Assembly (NCBI RefSeq): GCF_017753665.1
Contig: NZ_CP072524.1
Coordinates: 248,001 to 312,000, forward strand
Source of the DNA: Neisseria sicca
GTDB lineage: Bacteria > Pseudomonadota > Gammaproteobacteria > Burkholderiales > Neisseriaceae
Reading direction: 5' to 3'
Length of the DNA: 64,000 nucleotides
In this document: in pieces, positions 17,351 to 25,232 of the stretch
Layout: every line of letters begins with the position of its first letter
Numbering within the stretch: the first letter of the stretch is position 1
Notes under the pieces: generated by a model
The model's database searches: none
What the model was told of the DNA's origin: nothing
The model's input: the letters and a program-made list of their open reading frames with translations, nothing else
Program-made: the position numbers and the translations under genes

Positions 17351-17509
17351 TTATTTTTTCTTGCCAAAAATCAGGGACAACACTGACAAAATCAGGAAAC
17401 CGACAAACAGGATTTTAGCGATACCTGCCGCGCTGCCTGCAATACCACCAAAGCCCAGTACGGCTGCAATAATGGCGATGACGAAGAAAACAACTGCATA
17501 ATGAAGCAT
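17351..17509 (-). CDS. DUF1328-family small membrane protein
   Basis: 52-residue hydrophobic protein starting MLHYAVVFFVIAIIAAVLGF and ending LSLIFGKKK. Two membrane helices are separated by the conserved GGIAGSAAGIAK segment, which is the DUF1328/YtjA signature. The function of the family is unknown; members are often stress-associated. The ATG at 17509 has AGGAAA about 6 bases upstream. It lies convergent to gcvP. Confidence 0.85.
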   Translation of the reverse strand: MLHYAVVFFVIAIIAAVLGFGGIAGSAAGIAKILFVGFLILSVLSLIFGKKK

Positions 17510-17925
17510 GGTTTTTTCCTTTCTGTTTGGTGTGCAAACGGTTTGATGTGCAAACGGTTGAGGGAGATCTGTCCGTTTTTTGTAGGTGTTAACAGTTTTA
17601 ATTACTTAATCAACTATCTTATTGATTAATTTAATACTCACGGATGTAACCGCTTATAGTACACCTTATCGGATAACCTCCGACTTAGCAAACCGTAACA
17701 ATACAAATTTTCAAGAAATCAGCCCATTTATAAAATAACCAAACCATAAATCAACAACTTACATACAGACGTTAAGTTTTGAAAACATTTATATTTTATC
17801 AATTAAAGATTGCAGAGGAAATTTTCTTGTTAAATCAATATGAAAAAATAAGGATATATTAATATTGAAGGAATGTTTTGAAACCGTTTATTTGGATATT
17901 TTAGAAGAAGCGGAGCAGGAAAGAC
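17510..17925. other. AT-rich intergenic region, no gene seen
   Basis: Leader of the DUF1328 gene plus a long AT-rich stretch up to the trhP terminator. It contains a local duplication, TGTGCAAACGGTTTG / TGTGCAAACGGTTGA, at 17530-17561. No ORF with a credible RBS and no tRNA-like fold was found. Confidence 0.4.
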
Positions 17926-17959
17926 AAAAGGTCGTCTGAAAAATTTCAGACGACCTTTT
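17926..17959. terminator. DUS hairpin terminator of trhP
   Basis: AAAAGGTCGTCTGAAA faces TTTCAGACGACCTTTT over a very short loop. It lies two bases beyond the trhP stop on the minus strand. Confidence 0.8.
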
Positions 17960-17961
17960 GA

Positions 17962-19314
17962 TTATTTGATGACCCGTGCCAACAAGGCTTTTTCTTTGCC
18001 CTGCATATTCGGGATTTTGACTTGGATGCCGTTGCCTGGGGCGACTTCGACGGCTGCGCCTTTACGGGTCATTTGTTCCAGCGTAATGGTTTGGTTGCCT
18101 TCGGGATGGATGATTTCCAAAGTATCGCCGACGGCGAAGCGGTTTTTAACTTCCACCGTTGCCCAGCCTTCGGCGTCGATTTCGGTAACATGTCCGACGT
18201 ATTGGCTTTGTTTGGCGGTGGAATGGCCGCTGAGGTAGTTTTGATAGTCTTGGGTTTGGTGGCGTTCGAGGAAGCCGCTGGTGTAGCCGCGGTTGGCGAG
18301 GCCTTCGAGTTCGCTCAGCAAGCCGTAGTCGAACGGGCGGCCTGCGACGGCATCGTCAATCGCTTTGCGGTAGGACTGGGCGACACGGGCGACGTAGTAG
18401 AGCGACTTGGTGCGGCCTTCGACTTTGAGGCTGTCCACGCCGATTTTGGCGAGTTTTTCAACGACTTCGATACCGCGCAGGTCTTTGGAATTCATGATAT
18501 AGGTGCCGTGTTCGTCTTCCATAATCGGCATCATTTCGCCGGGACGGTTGGACTCTTCAATCAGGAAGACTTTGTCGGCGTAGGGGTGGCGTTTCTGACC
18601 GTTGATGCCTTCGAAGTTTTGGTTGGCTTCTTCTTGGGCTTTTTCAAAGTTGAAACCTTGCAGAAGCTGGGCGTCGCCCGCATCGCTTTCAGTGGCGTTG
18701 TGGACTTTGTAATCCCAACGGCAGGAGTTGGTACAGGTACCTTGGTTGGGGTCGCGGTGGTTGAAGTAGCCGGAGAGCAGGCAGCGGCCTGAATAGGCGA
18801 TGCACAATGCGCCGTGGATGAAGACTTCGAGTTCGATGTCGGGGCATTCTTGGCGGATTTCGGCGATTTCTTCCATGCTCAATTCGCGCGACAGGATGAT
18901 GCGTTCGACGCCGATGTTCTGCCAGAATTTCACGCCCCAATAGTTGGTGGTGTTTGCCTGTACGGACAGGTGGATCGGCATTTCCGGCCATTTTTCGCGC
19001 ACGGTCATAATCAAACCCGGATCCGCCATAATCAGCGCGTCGGGTTTCATGGCAATCAGCGGCTCCATGTCGGCGACGAAGGTTTTGAGTTTGGAATTGT
19101 GCGGCAGGGTGTTGACGGTCAAAAAGAATTTTTTGTTGCGCTCGTGCGCTTCTTTAATGCCTTGCTCGAGGACGTCGAGTTTGGCAAATTCGTTGTTGCG
19201 GGCGCGCAGGGAGTAACGCGGGCTGCCGGCATAAACGGCGTCTGCGCCGTAATCGTAGGCGGCGCGCATACGTTCGAGGCCGCCGGCGGGAAGGAGGAGT
19301 TCGGGTGCTTTCAT
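17962..19314 (-). CDS. trhP: tRNA uridine-34 hydroxylation protein TrhP (peptidase U32 family)
   Basis: YegQ-type U32 protein of 450 residues. In E. coli the protein is needed for prephenate-dependent 5-hydroxylation of wobble uridine in tRNA. The N-terminus reads MKAPELLLPAGGLERMRAAY. The U32 signature lies in ELEVFIHGALCIAYSGRCLL, followed by the Cys-rich DPNQGTCTNSCRWDY that supplies iron-sulfur or metal ligands. The C-terminal domain (VEVKNRFAVGDTLEIIHP) is present. Despite the peptidase name, protease activity is not implied. The single gene is flanked by DUS hairpins on both sides. Confidence 0.88.
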   Translation of the reverse strand: MKAPELLLPAGGLERMRAAYDYGADAVYAGSPRYSLRARNNEFAKLDVLEQGIKEAHERNKKFFLTVNTLPHNSKLKTFVADMEPLIAMKPDALIMADPGLIMTVREKWPEMPIHLSVQANTTNYWGVKFWQNIGVERIILSRELSMEEIAEIRQECPDIELEVFIHGALCIAYSGRCLLSGYFNHRDPNQGTCTNSCRWDYKVHNATESDAGDAQLLQGFNFEKAQEEANQNFEGINGQKRHPYADKVFLIEESNRPGEMMPIMEDEHGTYIMNSKDLRGIEVVEKLAKIGVDSLKVEGRTKSLYYVARVAQSYRKAIDDAVAGRPFDYGLLSELEGLANRGYTSGFLERHQTQDYQNYLSGHSTAKQSQYVGHVTEIDAEGWATVEVKNRFAVGDTLEIIHPEGNQTITLEQMTRKGAAVEVAPGNGIQVKIPNMQGKEKALLARVIK

Positions 19315-19333
19315 GTTCGAGCTTTATAAAAGG

Positions 19334-19376
19334 TTTCAGACGACCTTTTGAATCACGGGGAAAGGTCGTCTGAAAA
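19334..19376. repeat. DUS inverted pair upstream of trhP
   Basis: TTTCAGACGACCTTTT faces AAAGGTCGTCTGAAAA across about 12 bases. The following 296 bases to the permease gene are AT-rich with no gene seen. Confidence 0.6.
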
Positions 19377-19672
19377 GGTGTTTAAGGATGGGCGGATTAT
19401 CCGCCTTTTTGTCGGGACGGTCAATTTTGCGGGGGTATGTGTGGATTGTTTTGCGTTGTTTTTTCAGAAGAAAACGGATTTAAGAGTGGCAATGGGCGGA
19501 TGGGCGTGACGGGCGGGGAAATGTAAAAAACGGACGGCAACCCGATTAATTTAACAAAAAGGCATTCAAAGAATGTATTTTCTTGTAAAATATCGAGTTT
19601 CATTTTTCCAATGTTCGGGAATCGGGCGGCTGCCGCAAACCGTTTCCCGGAGTTTTAGACAGGCGGACGAGT

Positions 19673-20419
19673 ATGGATTTTCGGTTTGACATTATTTACG
19701 AATACCGCTGGATGTTTTTCTACGGCGCGCTGACGACGCTGGGCTTGACCGTAGTGGCGACGGCAGGCGGCTCCGTATTGGGTCTGCTGCTCGCGCTGGC
19801 GCGCTTGATTCATCTGGAAAAGGCGGGTGCGCCCATGCGCGCGCTGGCTTGGGTTTTGCGTAAGGTTTCGCTGCTGTATGTAACGCTGTTCCGCGGTACG
19901 CCGCTGTTTGTGCAGATTGTGATTTGGTCTTACGTTTGGTTCCCGTTTTTCGTTCATCCTACCGACGGTTTGCTGATTAACGGCGACGAGGCGGTGGAAA
20001 TCCGACGTTCTTACGGCGCGCTGATTGCCGGTTCGCTTGCCTTGATTGCCAACTCCGGCGCGTATATCTGCGAGATTTTCCGCGCGGGCATCCAGTCCAT
20101 TGACCGCGGTCAGATGGAAGCGGCGCGTTCGCTGGGGCTGACTTATCCGCAGGCTATGCGCTATGTGATTCTTCCGCAGGCTTTGCGCCGTATGCTGCCG
20201 CCGCTTGCCAGCGAATTTATTACGCTTTTGAAAGACAGCTCGCTCTTGTCCGTTATCGCCGTGGCGGAGTTGGCTTATGTGCAAAGTACGATTAGCGGCC
20301 GCTATTCCGTTTATGAAGAACCGCTCTATACCGTCGCGCTGATTTATCTCATGATGACGACTTTCTTAGGTTGGGTGTTCCTGCGCTTGGAAAACCGTTA
20401 CAACCCGCAGCATCGTTGA
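19673..20419 (+). CDS. Amino acid ABC transporter permease (polar amino acid type)
   Basis: Inner-membrane permease of 248 residues with about five hydrophobic segments. The EAA loop that contacts the ATPase is visible as EAARSLGLTYPQAMRYVILP near residue 145, and LYVTLFRGTPLFVQIVIW is the usual HisM/GlnP-family segment. It probably imports a polar amino acid such as glutamine or arginine. No ATPase or solute-binding protein gene is adjacent in this window, so its partners are encoded elsewhere. The start ATG follows CGGACGAGT; RBS is weak. Confidence 0.85.
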   Translation: MDFRFDIIYEYRWMFFYGALTTLGLTVVATAGGSVLGLLLALARLIHLEKAGAPMRALAWVLRKVSLLYVTLFRGTPLFVQIVIWSYVWFPFFVHPTDGLLINGDEAVEIRRSYGALIAGSLALIANSGAYICEIFRAGIQSIDRGQMEAARSLGLTYPQAMRYVILPQALRRMLPPLASEFITLLKDSSLLSVIAVAELAYVQSTISGRYSVYEEPLYTVALIYLMMTTFLGWVFLRLENRYNPQHR

Positions 20420-20458
20420 TTTCCGAATAAGCCGATTGTTTTCGGTCGGGATAATGTC

Positions 20459-20503
20459 AAAAGGTCGTCTGAAAACCGATTTGGGTTTTCAGACGACCTT
20501 TTA
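20459..20503. terminator. DUS hairpin terminator after the permease gene
   Basis: AAAAGGTCGTCTGAAAA faces TTTTCAGACGACCTTTT, followed by T-rich sequence. It can serve the permease gene and the convergent selO. Confidence 0.8.
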
Positions 20504-20563
20504 GTTTTTGGGGCTTACAGACCGAATAGGGTGATTTTGCCTTTGCCTTGTTGGAAATCTCAT

Positions 20564-22033
20564 TCAACTTGAACAACTGACGCAAACCGGAATGCTGCCT
20601 TCGGGCGGCGGTTCGGCAAGGTCGGCGAACTCTGCCTGTTCGTCAAAGGGACGGGCGAGGCAGCGACGCAGGCGTTCGATTTCGCGGTAGTCGCCGTTTC
20701 GGGCTTGGGCGATGGCTTGTTCGGCAAGGTAGTTGCGCAGGATGTAGAGCGGATTGGTTCGGTTCATACGCAATGCGCGTTCGGCGGGGTCGCTGTTTTC
20801 CGCACGCAGGCGTTGGCGGTAGCGTCCGAGCCAGCGGGTGAAGGCGGGCGGAACGCCGTTTTTGAAGGTTTGTTCGAGTTTGGGCGGGATGGGTTCGCCG
20901 TGCATATTGCTGACTTCGGACAGGTTTCTGAAAAACAGGGTGAAGTCGGTTTTTTGATCTTGCAGGGCGGCGAAGAGGTCGGCGACAAGGCTTTCGTCGT
21001 CTCTTTTGTCTGCTTGCTGCAAACCGAGTTTGCGGCGCATTTTCTCTAAATAGGTCGTCTGAAAAACTTCTGTCCAGCCGTCGATGAGTTGTTCGAGGTT
21101 GTCGTGTGGGACGAGGGTGTCAAAGCAGGAGGCGAGGGCGGCGAAATTCCAATCGGCGACGTGGGGCTGGGCATTGTAGGCGTAGCGGCCTTGGGTGTCG
21201 GAGTGGTTGCAGACGTGACGGCGGTCGTAGTCGTCGAGGAAACCGAATGGGCCGTAGTCTATGGTCAGCCCCAGTGCGGACATGTTGTCGGTATTCATCA
21301 CGCCGTGGCAGAAACCGACGCTTTGCCATGCAGCGACGGTATCGGCTGTGCGGTTGCGGATTTGTTCCAACAGGGCGGCGTAGGGATTGTCAGCATCTTG
21401 GCAGTCGGGGTAGTAATGCCGGATGAGGTAGTCGGCAAGTTGTCGGACTTCGGCTTCGCGGCCGGTGTAATAGAAGTATTCGAAATGGCCGAAACGCAGA
21501 AAGCTCGGGGCGATGCGTGTCAGGACGGCGGCGGTTTCGACGGTTTCGCGATAAACGGGGTCGTCGCTGCCGCACAGGGCGAGGGCGCGGGTTGTGAGGA
21601 TGCCGAGACCGTACATGGCTTCGGAACAGAGATATTCGCGGATGGAGGAGCGCAAGACGGCGCGCCCGTCGGCAAAGCGGGAATAGGGCGTTTTGCCTGC
21701 GCCTTTGAGCTGCCACTCTTGGCGTTGCCCTGCGGCATCGATGGAGTCGCCAATCAGAATGGCGCGTCCGTCGCCGAGGCGCGGGGTATAAACGCCGAAC
21801 TGATGGCCGCTGTAAACACTGGCAATGGGCGCGGGCGCGTATTGCGGTGCGTTGCCGCTGAGGTAGGCAAGATTGGAGGTCGTCTGAAAATCCGTGTTCA
21901 GATTCAACTCTGCCGCCAAATCGGTGTTGAAGGCGACCCAGTAGGGCGCGGTCAACGGCTCGGGGGCGACGCGGGAATAGAAAAACGGCGAGAGTTCGGT
22001 GAATTGTTGGGTAAGCAGGGAAAGTGTGTGCAT
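20564..22033 (-). CDS. selO: Protein adenylyltransferase SelO
   Basis: Pseudokinase-fold enzyme that AMPylates Ser/Thr/Tyr of target proteins in redox stress. It has 489 residues. The SelO/YdiU core is recognised from VYSGHQFGVYTPRLGDGRAI near residue 75, LKGAGKTPYSRFADGRAVLR, and the catalytic-loop region HGVMNTDNMSALGLTIDYGP. The extreme C-terminus ends CVSCSS; the Cys-Ser-Ser tail is where eukaryotic SelO has selenocysteine. Together with Fic, the window encodes two different AMPylation folds. The start ATG at 22033 begins MHTLSLLTQQFTEL. Confidence 0.93.
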   Translation of the reverse strand: MHTLSLLTQQFTELSPFFYSRVAPEPLTAPYWVAFNTDLAAELNLNTDFQTTSNLAYLSGNAPQYAPAPIASVYSGHQFGVYTPRLGDGRAILIGDSIDAAGQRQEWQLKGAGKTPYSRFADGRAVLRSSIREYLCSEAMYGLGILTTRALALCGSDDPVYRETVETAAVLTRIAPSFLRFGHFEYFYYTGREAEVRQLADYLIRHYYPDCQDADNPYAALLEQIRNRTADTVAAWQSVGFCHGVMNTDNMSALGLTIDYGPFGFLDDYDRRHVCNHSDTQGRYAYNAQPHVADWNFAALASCFDTLVPHDNLEQLIDGWTEVFQTTYLEKMRRKLGLQQADKRDDESLVADLFAALQDQKTDFTLFFRNLSEVSNMHGEPIPPKLEQTFKNGVPPAFTRWLGRYRQRLRAENSDPAERALRMNRTNPLYILRNYLAEQAIAQARNGDYREIERLRRCLARPFDEQAEFADLAEPPPEGSIPVCVSCSS

Positions 22034-22128
22034 GGGATTCCTAGCGGGCGCGGGCGGATTTGTATAACGCGCGGGTATGTTTATTGTGTTTTAGAGTTGG
22101 ATGCTGTGAGTTTGATTTTCAAGCATTT

Positions 22129-23208
22129 TCAAAACAATGCTTGTTGCCGTTGTTTCAGATAATCCGCCAGCGGTTTGGGCAAGCCGTAATCCGCCAAGTT
22201 TTCGGGTTTCACCCAAAGGCGGTTTGGCGGCAAGGCTGTATTTTCAGGCGAGCTGGTTTGCGCTTCAAGTGGCGTAATCATCAATAAACGATGCGTCAGG
22301 CGGTGGGTGAGGGAGGCTTGCTCGGAAAGGTCGTCCCACGGGGAGGCTGCGCACTCTGAAAAAATGCCGAGTTTTTCGGCGCAAGCGTATGTTTCGTCCA
22401 GTTTTTCAAAACACGGCACGCAATACAGCCCGCCCCAAATGCCTTTGGCAGGACGTTTTTCCAGCAAGATTGCGCCGTCTGGGTTGCGGATAATCAGCCA
22501 GTAAAGCGGCAGGGTTTGTACTTCGGGGGCGTTTTTTTTACGCGGCAGCTCGGCGATGCGGTTTTGCTTTTTCGCTTCGCAGATGTCCGCCATCGGACAT
22601 TGGTGGCACAAGGGTTTTGTCCGTTTGCACACGGTTGCGCCCAAGTCCATCAAGCCTTGCGTGTAGGCGGGCATATCGGCGTTTTCAGACGGCAGCAGGC
22701 TTTCGGCAAGCGTCCAGAGTGAGTTTTCGAATTTTTTGTCCTGCGGATTGCCGTCGCGGGCGAACACGCGGCAGAGTACGCGTTTGACGTTGCCGTCCAA
22801 AATGGTTTCGCGGCGGTTGAAGGCGAAGGCGCAAATGGCGGCGGCGGTGCTTCTGCCTATGCCGCAGAGGGTTTCCAAGTCTTTACGCTCCGACGGAAAC
22901 GTGCCGTCGAATTGTTCGAAGACTTGTTGCGCGGCTTTGTGCAGATTGCGCGCGCGGCTGTAATAGCCCAAGCCCGCCCACAACGACAACACTTCGTCTT
23001 GCGGCGCGGCGGCAAGCGTTTGTACGGTCGGGAATTTTTCTAAGAAACGCGGATAGTAGTCTAAAACGGTGGCGACCTGTGTCTGCTGGAGCATGATTTC
23101 GGAAAGCCAGATGCAATAAGGGTTTTTGACCTGCCAAGGGAGGTGGTGGCGACCGTGTTGTTTTTGCCAGCGGATGAGCCGTTCGGAGAAGGGGATGGGT
23201 GTGTTCAT
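22129..23208 (-). CDS. mutY: Adenine DNA glycosylase MutY
   Basis: Removes adenine mispaired with 8-oxoguanine. It has 359 residues from MNTPIPFSERL. The HhH-GPD domain carries the catalytic Glu region MLQQTQVATV and catalytic Asp in LDGNVKRVL. The iron-sulfur cluster Cys pattern is CKRTKPLCHQCPMADIC. The C-terminal NUDIX-like domain follows (GAILLEKRPAKGIWGGLYCV). An in-frame start nine bases upstream (MILM) is possible, but the ATG at 23208 is conventional. It is divergent from the disrupted adh gene. Confidence 0.95.
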   Translation of the reverse strand: MNTPIPFSERLIRWQKQHGRHHLPWQVKNPYCIWLSEIMLQQTQVATVLDYYPRFLEKFPTVQTLAAAPQDEVLSLWAGLGYYSRARNLHKAAQQVFEQFDGTFPSERKDLETLCGIGRSTAAAICAFAFNRRETILDGNVKRVLCRVFARDGNPQDKKFENSLWTLAESLLPSENADMPAYTQGLMDLGATVCKRTKPLCHQCPMADICEAKKQNRIAELPRKKNAPEVQTLPLYWLIIRNPDGAILLEKRPAKGIWGGLYCVPCFEKLDETYACAEKLGIFSECAASPWDDLSEQASLTHRLTHRLLMITPLEAQTSSPENTALPPNRLWVKPENLADYGLPKPLADYLKQRQQALF

Positions 23209-23247
23209 TAATATCAATCGGGGGTTTTATTTATATTCAAAACAACA

Positions 23248-23262
23248 TGTTATGGTATAACA
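23248..23262. promoter_or_regulatory. Predicted Zur box upstream of the broken adh gene
   Basis: TGTTATGGTATAACA is a perfect 15-bp palindrome around its centre and matches the neisserial Zur consensus I recall, TGTTATDNHATAACA. It lies about 110 bases before the adh start and 40 bases before mutY on the other strand. Zur is the zinc-responsive repressor/activator; I recall that an alcohol dehydrogenase gene belongs to the meningococcal Zur regulon. Confidence 0.8.
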
Positions 23263-23370
23263 TCGTGAAAATAATTCTTATTGACTTATTTTTTGTAGGG
23301 GTATATAACTCATATAAAGAGACTTTATTGCGGTATTGAAATTATTTATCAACAAGCAAGGAGTATCAGC

Positions 23371-23697
23371 ATGAAAGCAATGGTTTATCACGGCGCAAAC
23401 GACATCCGTTTTGAAGAAAAACCCCGTCCGCAGATTATCGATCCGACCGACGCAGTGGTGAAAATCGTCAAAACCACGATTTGCGGTACCGACTTGGGTA
23501 TTTGGAAAGGCAAAAACCCCGAAGTTGCCGACGGCCGTATTCTCGGTCATGAAGGCATCGGTATTGTAGAAGAAGTCGGCGAGGCTGTAAAAAACATCAA
23601 AGTCGGTGATAAAGTCATTATTTCATGCGTCAGCAAATGCTGTACTTGCGACAACTGCAAAATCCAACTCTTGTATATCGGAACTCCCGTATCATAG
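23371..23697 (+). pseudogene. Zinc alcohol dehydrogenase, 5' fragment cut by IS110
   Basis: The first ~100 residues of a zinc-dependent medium-chain alcohol dehydrogenase: MKAMVYHGANDIRFEEKPRP, catalytic-zinc Cys in KTTICGTDLGIWKG, GHEGIGIVEEVGEAV, and the structural-zinc start CVSKCCTCDNC. After CKIQL the frame runs into IS110 DNA (LYIGTPVS then stop). A family member has about 345 residues; the Rossmann domain and rest are missing, and I did not find the 3' part beyond the IS. RBS AAGGAG lies 10 bases upstream. The surviving Zur box now drives a dead gene. Confidence 0.88.
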
Positions 23698-24860
23698 CAA
23701 CAAACCGCCAGGCCGCCACCCGCATCCGACCAAGGCAAACAACCGTTGAGTAGCTCAGGGAGCGGTCGGGCAACCCATCGACACAACCGGACAGTTGCCA
23801 GACAACACAACCGAATGCAAGGCAGGTTTATGATGAGTACCCAATACCATTACGCAGGCATCGACATCGCCAAACGAAACTTCGTTATTGCCGTTTCGTC
23901 TTTGTCTAAAACCAAAACCGAAACCAACAACCCAAAAGGTATCGCCCATACTATCGAGTACCTTAAAAAACACAACGTCGCCCTCGTCGTGATGGAAAGC
24001 ACCGGCGGTCTCGAAATCCCCGCCGCCAAAGCCATCCACCGCGCAGGCATAGCCGTGATTATCGCCAACCCGCGTCAGACGCATCAGTTTGCCCAATCGC
24101 AGTCGCTGACCAAAACCGATGCCAAAGATGCCCAAATGCTCGCCTTCTTCGCACAGATGATGACGCAGAAAGAAGGTTGGCAAACCATGCTCTACCAACC
24201 GCCCACCGAAGCGGAGGAAGTGTTGGAAGCATTGGTCAACCGCCGCAACCAACTGGTGGATATGCGGACTGCCGAGAAAAACCGTCTGCATCAGGTTCAT
24301 GAAACGCAAGTCGAAAGCGTCAAACAACTGATTGCCCATTTTGACCGGCTGATTGACGAATTGGACAAACAAATCGATGACCACACCCACACGCATTTTG
24401 ACGGCAAAGCCAAAGTGGCGGAACAAATCAAAGGCATCGGTTCGATAACGACGGCTACGCTGATGGCGATGCTGCCCGAATTGGGACGGCTGAGCCACAA
24501 ACGGATAGCGAGTTTGGTCGGTATTGCCCCACATCCGAGGGAGAGCGGCGAAACCAAATTCAAAAGCCGCTGCTTCGGCGGAAGGTCTGCGGTGCGTAAG
24601 GCACTGTATATGGCTACCGTGGTAGCGACACGTTTTGAACCGCTTATTCGGGATTTCTATCAGCGCCTACTGTCCAAGGGTAAGCCGTATAAGGTTGCCG
24701 TTACGGCATGTATGCGCAAACTGCTGACGATATTGAATGCCCGGATGCGTGATTATTTTGCCGAAAACGGTATCCAAACGGCTTGATTTGAGTTTTGGTA
24801 TTTTTGCCCGACGGGGTGAAAAATACAGTTGCTTATATATTGCCACCCGAAAGGGACGAC
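23673..24860 (+). mobile_element. IS110-family element (Piv/irg type) inside adh
   Basis: The left junction is where adh similarity stops, at about 23673. The right end is uncertain and is placed at about 24860 because the DNA after the transposase is non-coding. IS110 elements lack terminal inverted repeats, consistent with none being visible. The roughly 155 bases before the transposase are non-coding and rich in short complementary segments, the place where IS110-group elements encode a bridge RNA. Confidence 0.8.
23833..24786 (+). CDS. IS110-family transposase (Piv-like, DEDD)
   Basis: 317-residue recombinase with the N-terminal RuvC-like DEDD domain: Asp in AGIDIAKRNF, Glu in VVMESTGGLE, and Asp pair in TKTDAKDAQ. 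The middle coiled region (VNRRNQLVDMRTAEKNRLHQ) leads to the C-terminal Tnp_20 domain with the conserved Ser region GGRSAVRKALYMATVVATRF. Neisseria carries many relatives related to the Moraxella pilin invertase Piv. ATG 23830 or 23833 could start; earlier in-frame codons to 23746 lie in the putative RNA region. The frame is intact, so the protein may be active. Confidence 0.9.
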   Translation: MSTQYHYAGIDIAKRNFVIAVSSLSKTKTETNNPKGIAHTIEYLKKHNVALVVMESTGGLEIPAAKAIHRAGIAVIIANPRQTHQFAQSQSLTKTDAKDAQMLAFFAQMMTQKEGWQTMLYQPPTEAEEVLEALVNRRNQLVDMRTAEKNRLHQVHETQVESVKQLIAHFDRLIDELDKQIDDHTHTHFDGKAKVAEQIKGIGSITTATLMAMLPELGRLSHKRIASLVGIAPHPRESGETKFKSRCFGGRSAVRKALYMATVVATRFEPLIRDFYQRLLSKGKPYKVAVTACMRKLLTILNARMRDYFAENGIQTA

Positions 24861-25232
24861 CTTTTTGTTTATGGGGCTGATTGAATTGGGATGGCGTGGC
24901 GTTAACCTTTTAGCCATATGCAACTGGGCAGTGTGGCTTTATGGCATTTGTAAAGAGTCTGTCAAAAAATAAGCGGTAATATCGTAATGAATGACGATTG
25001 CTTGAGTTAAATCTAGCCCGCACATTATCGGATTGTGTTAACCTTACGCTAGGCTTGATAATAGTTAACATTCTAGGGTTTTGGTTCCCTTGTTTATTAA
25101 TTATCTCAAGCCAGGGTTCCCGCACCATCATCGCTTCATTTTTTTCTTCCATAAATGCTTCGGGATGCAGTTTGTCCCCCCGCAACAATAAGAACCCGAA
25201 CATTCTCACTCTTGTATTTTAAGGATTAAACA
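24861..25232. other. Intergenic region before cstA, no gene seen
   Basis: AT-rich DNA between the IS110 element and cstA. It contains TTGTGTTAACCTTACGC and other stretches without coding character; an open minus-strand frame here has no RBS and unlikely composition. It may include a remnant IS end (around 24950-24985) and the cstA leader. Confidence 0.35.

Noticed and set aside
21089..22162. 357-codon plus-strand open frame
   Set aside because: Antisense shadow of selO.
24910..25209. 99-codon minus-strand ORF upstream of cstA
   Set aside because: No RBS, no recognised motif, unlikely composition; it overlaps the cstA leader.
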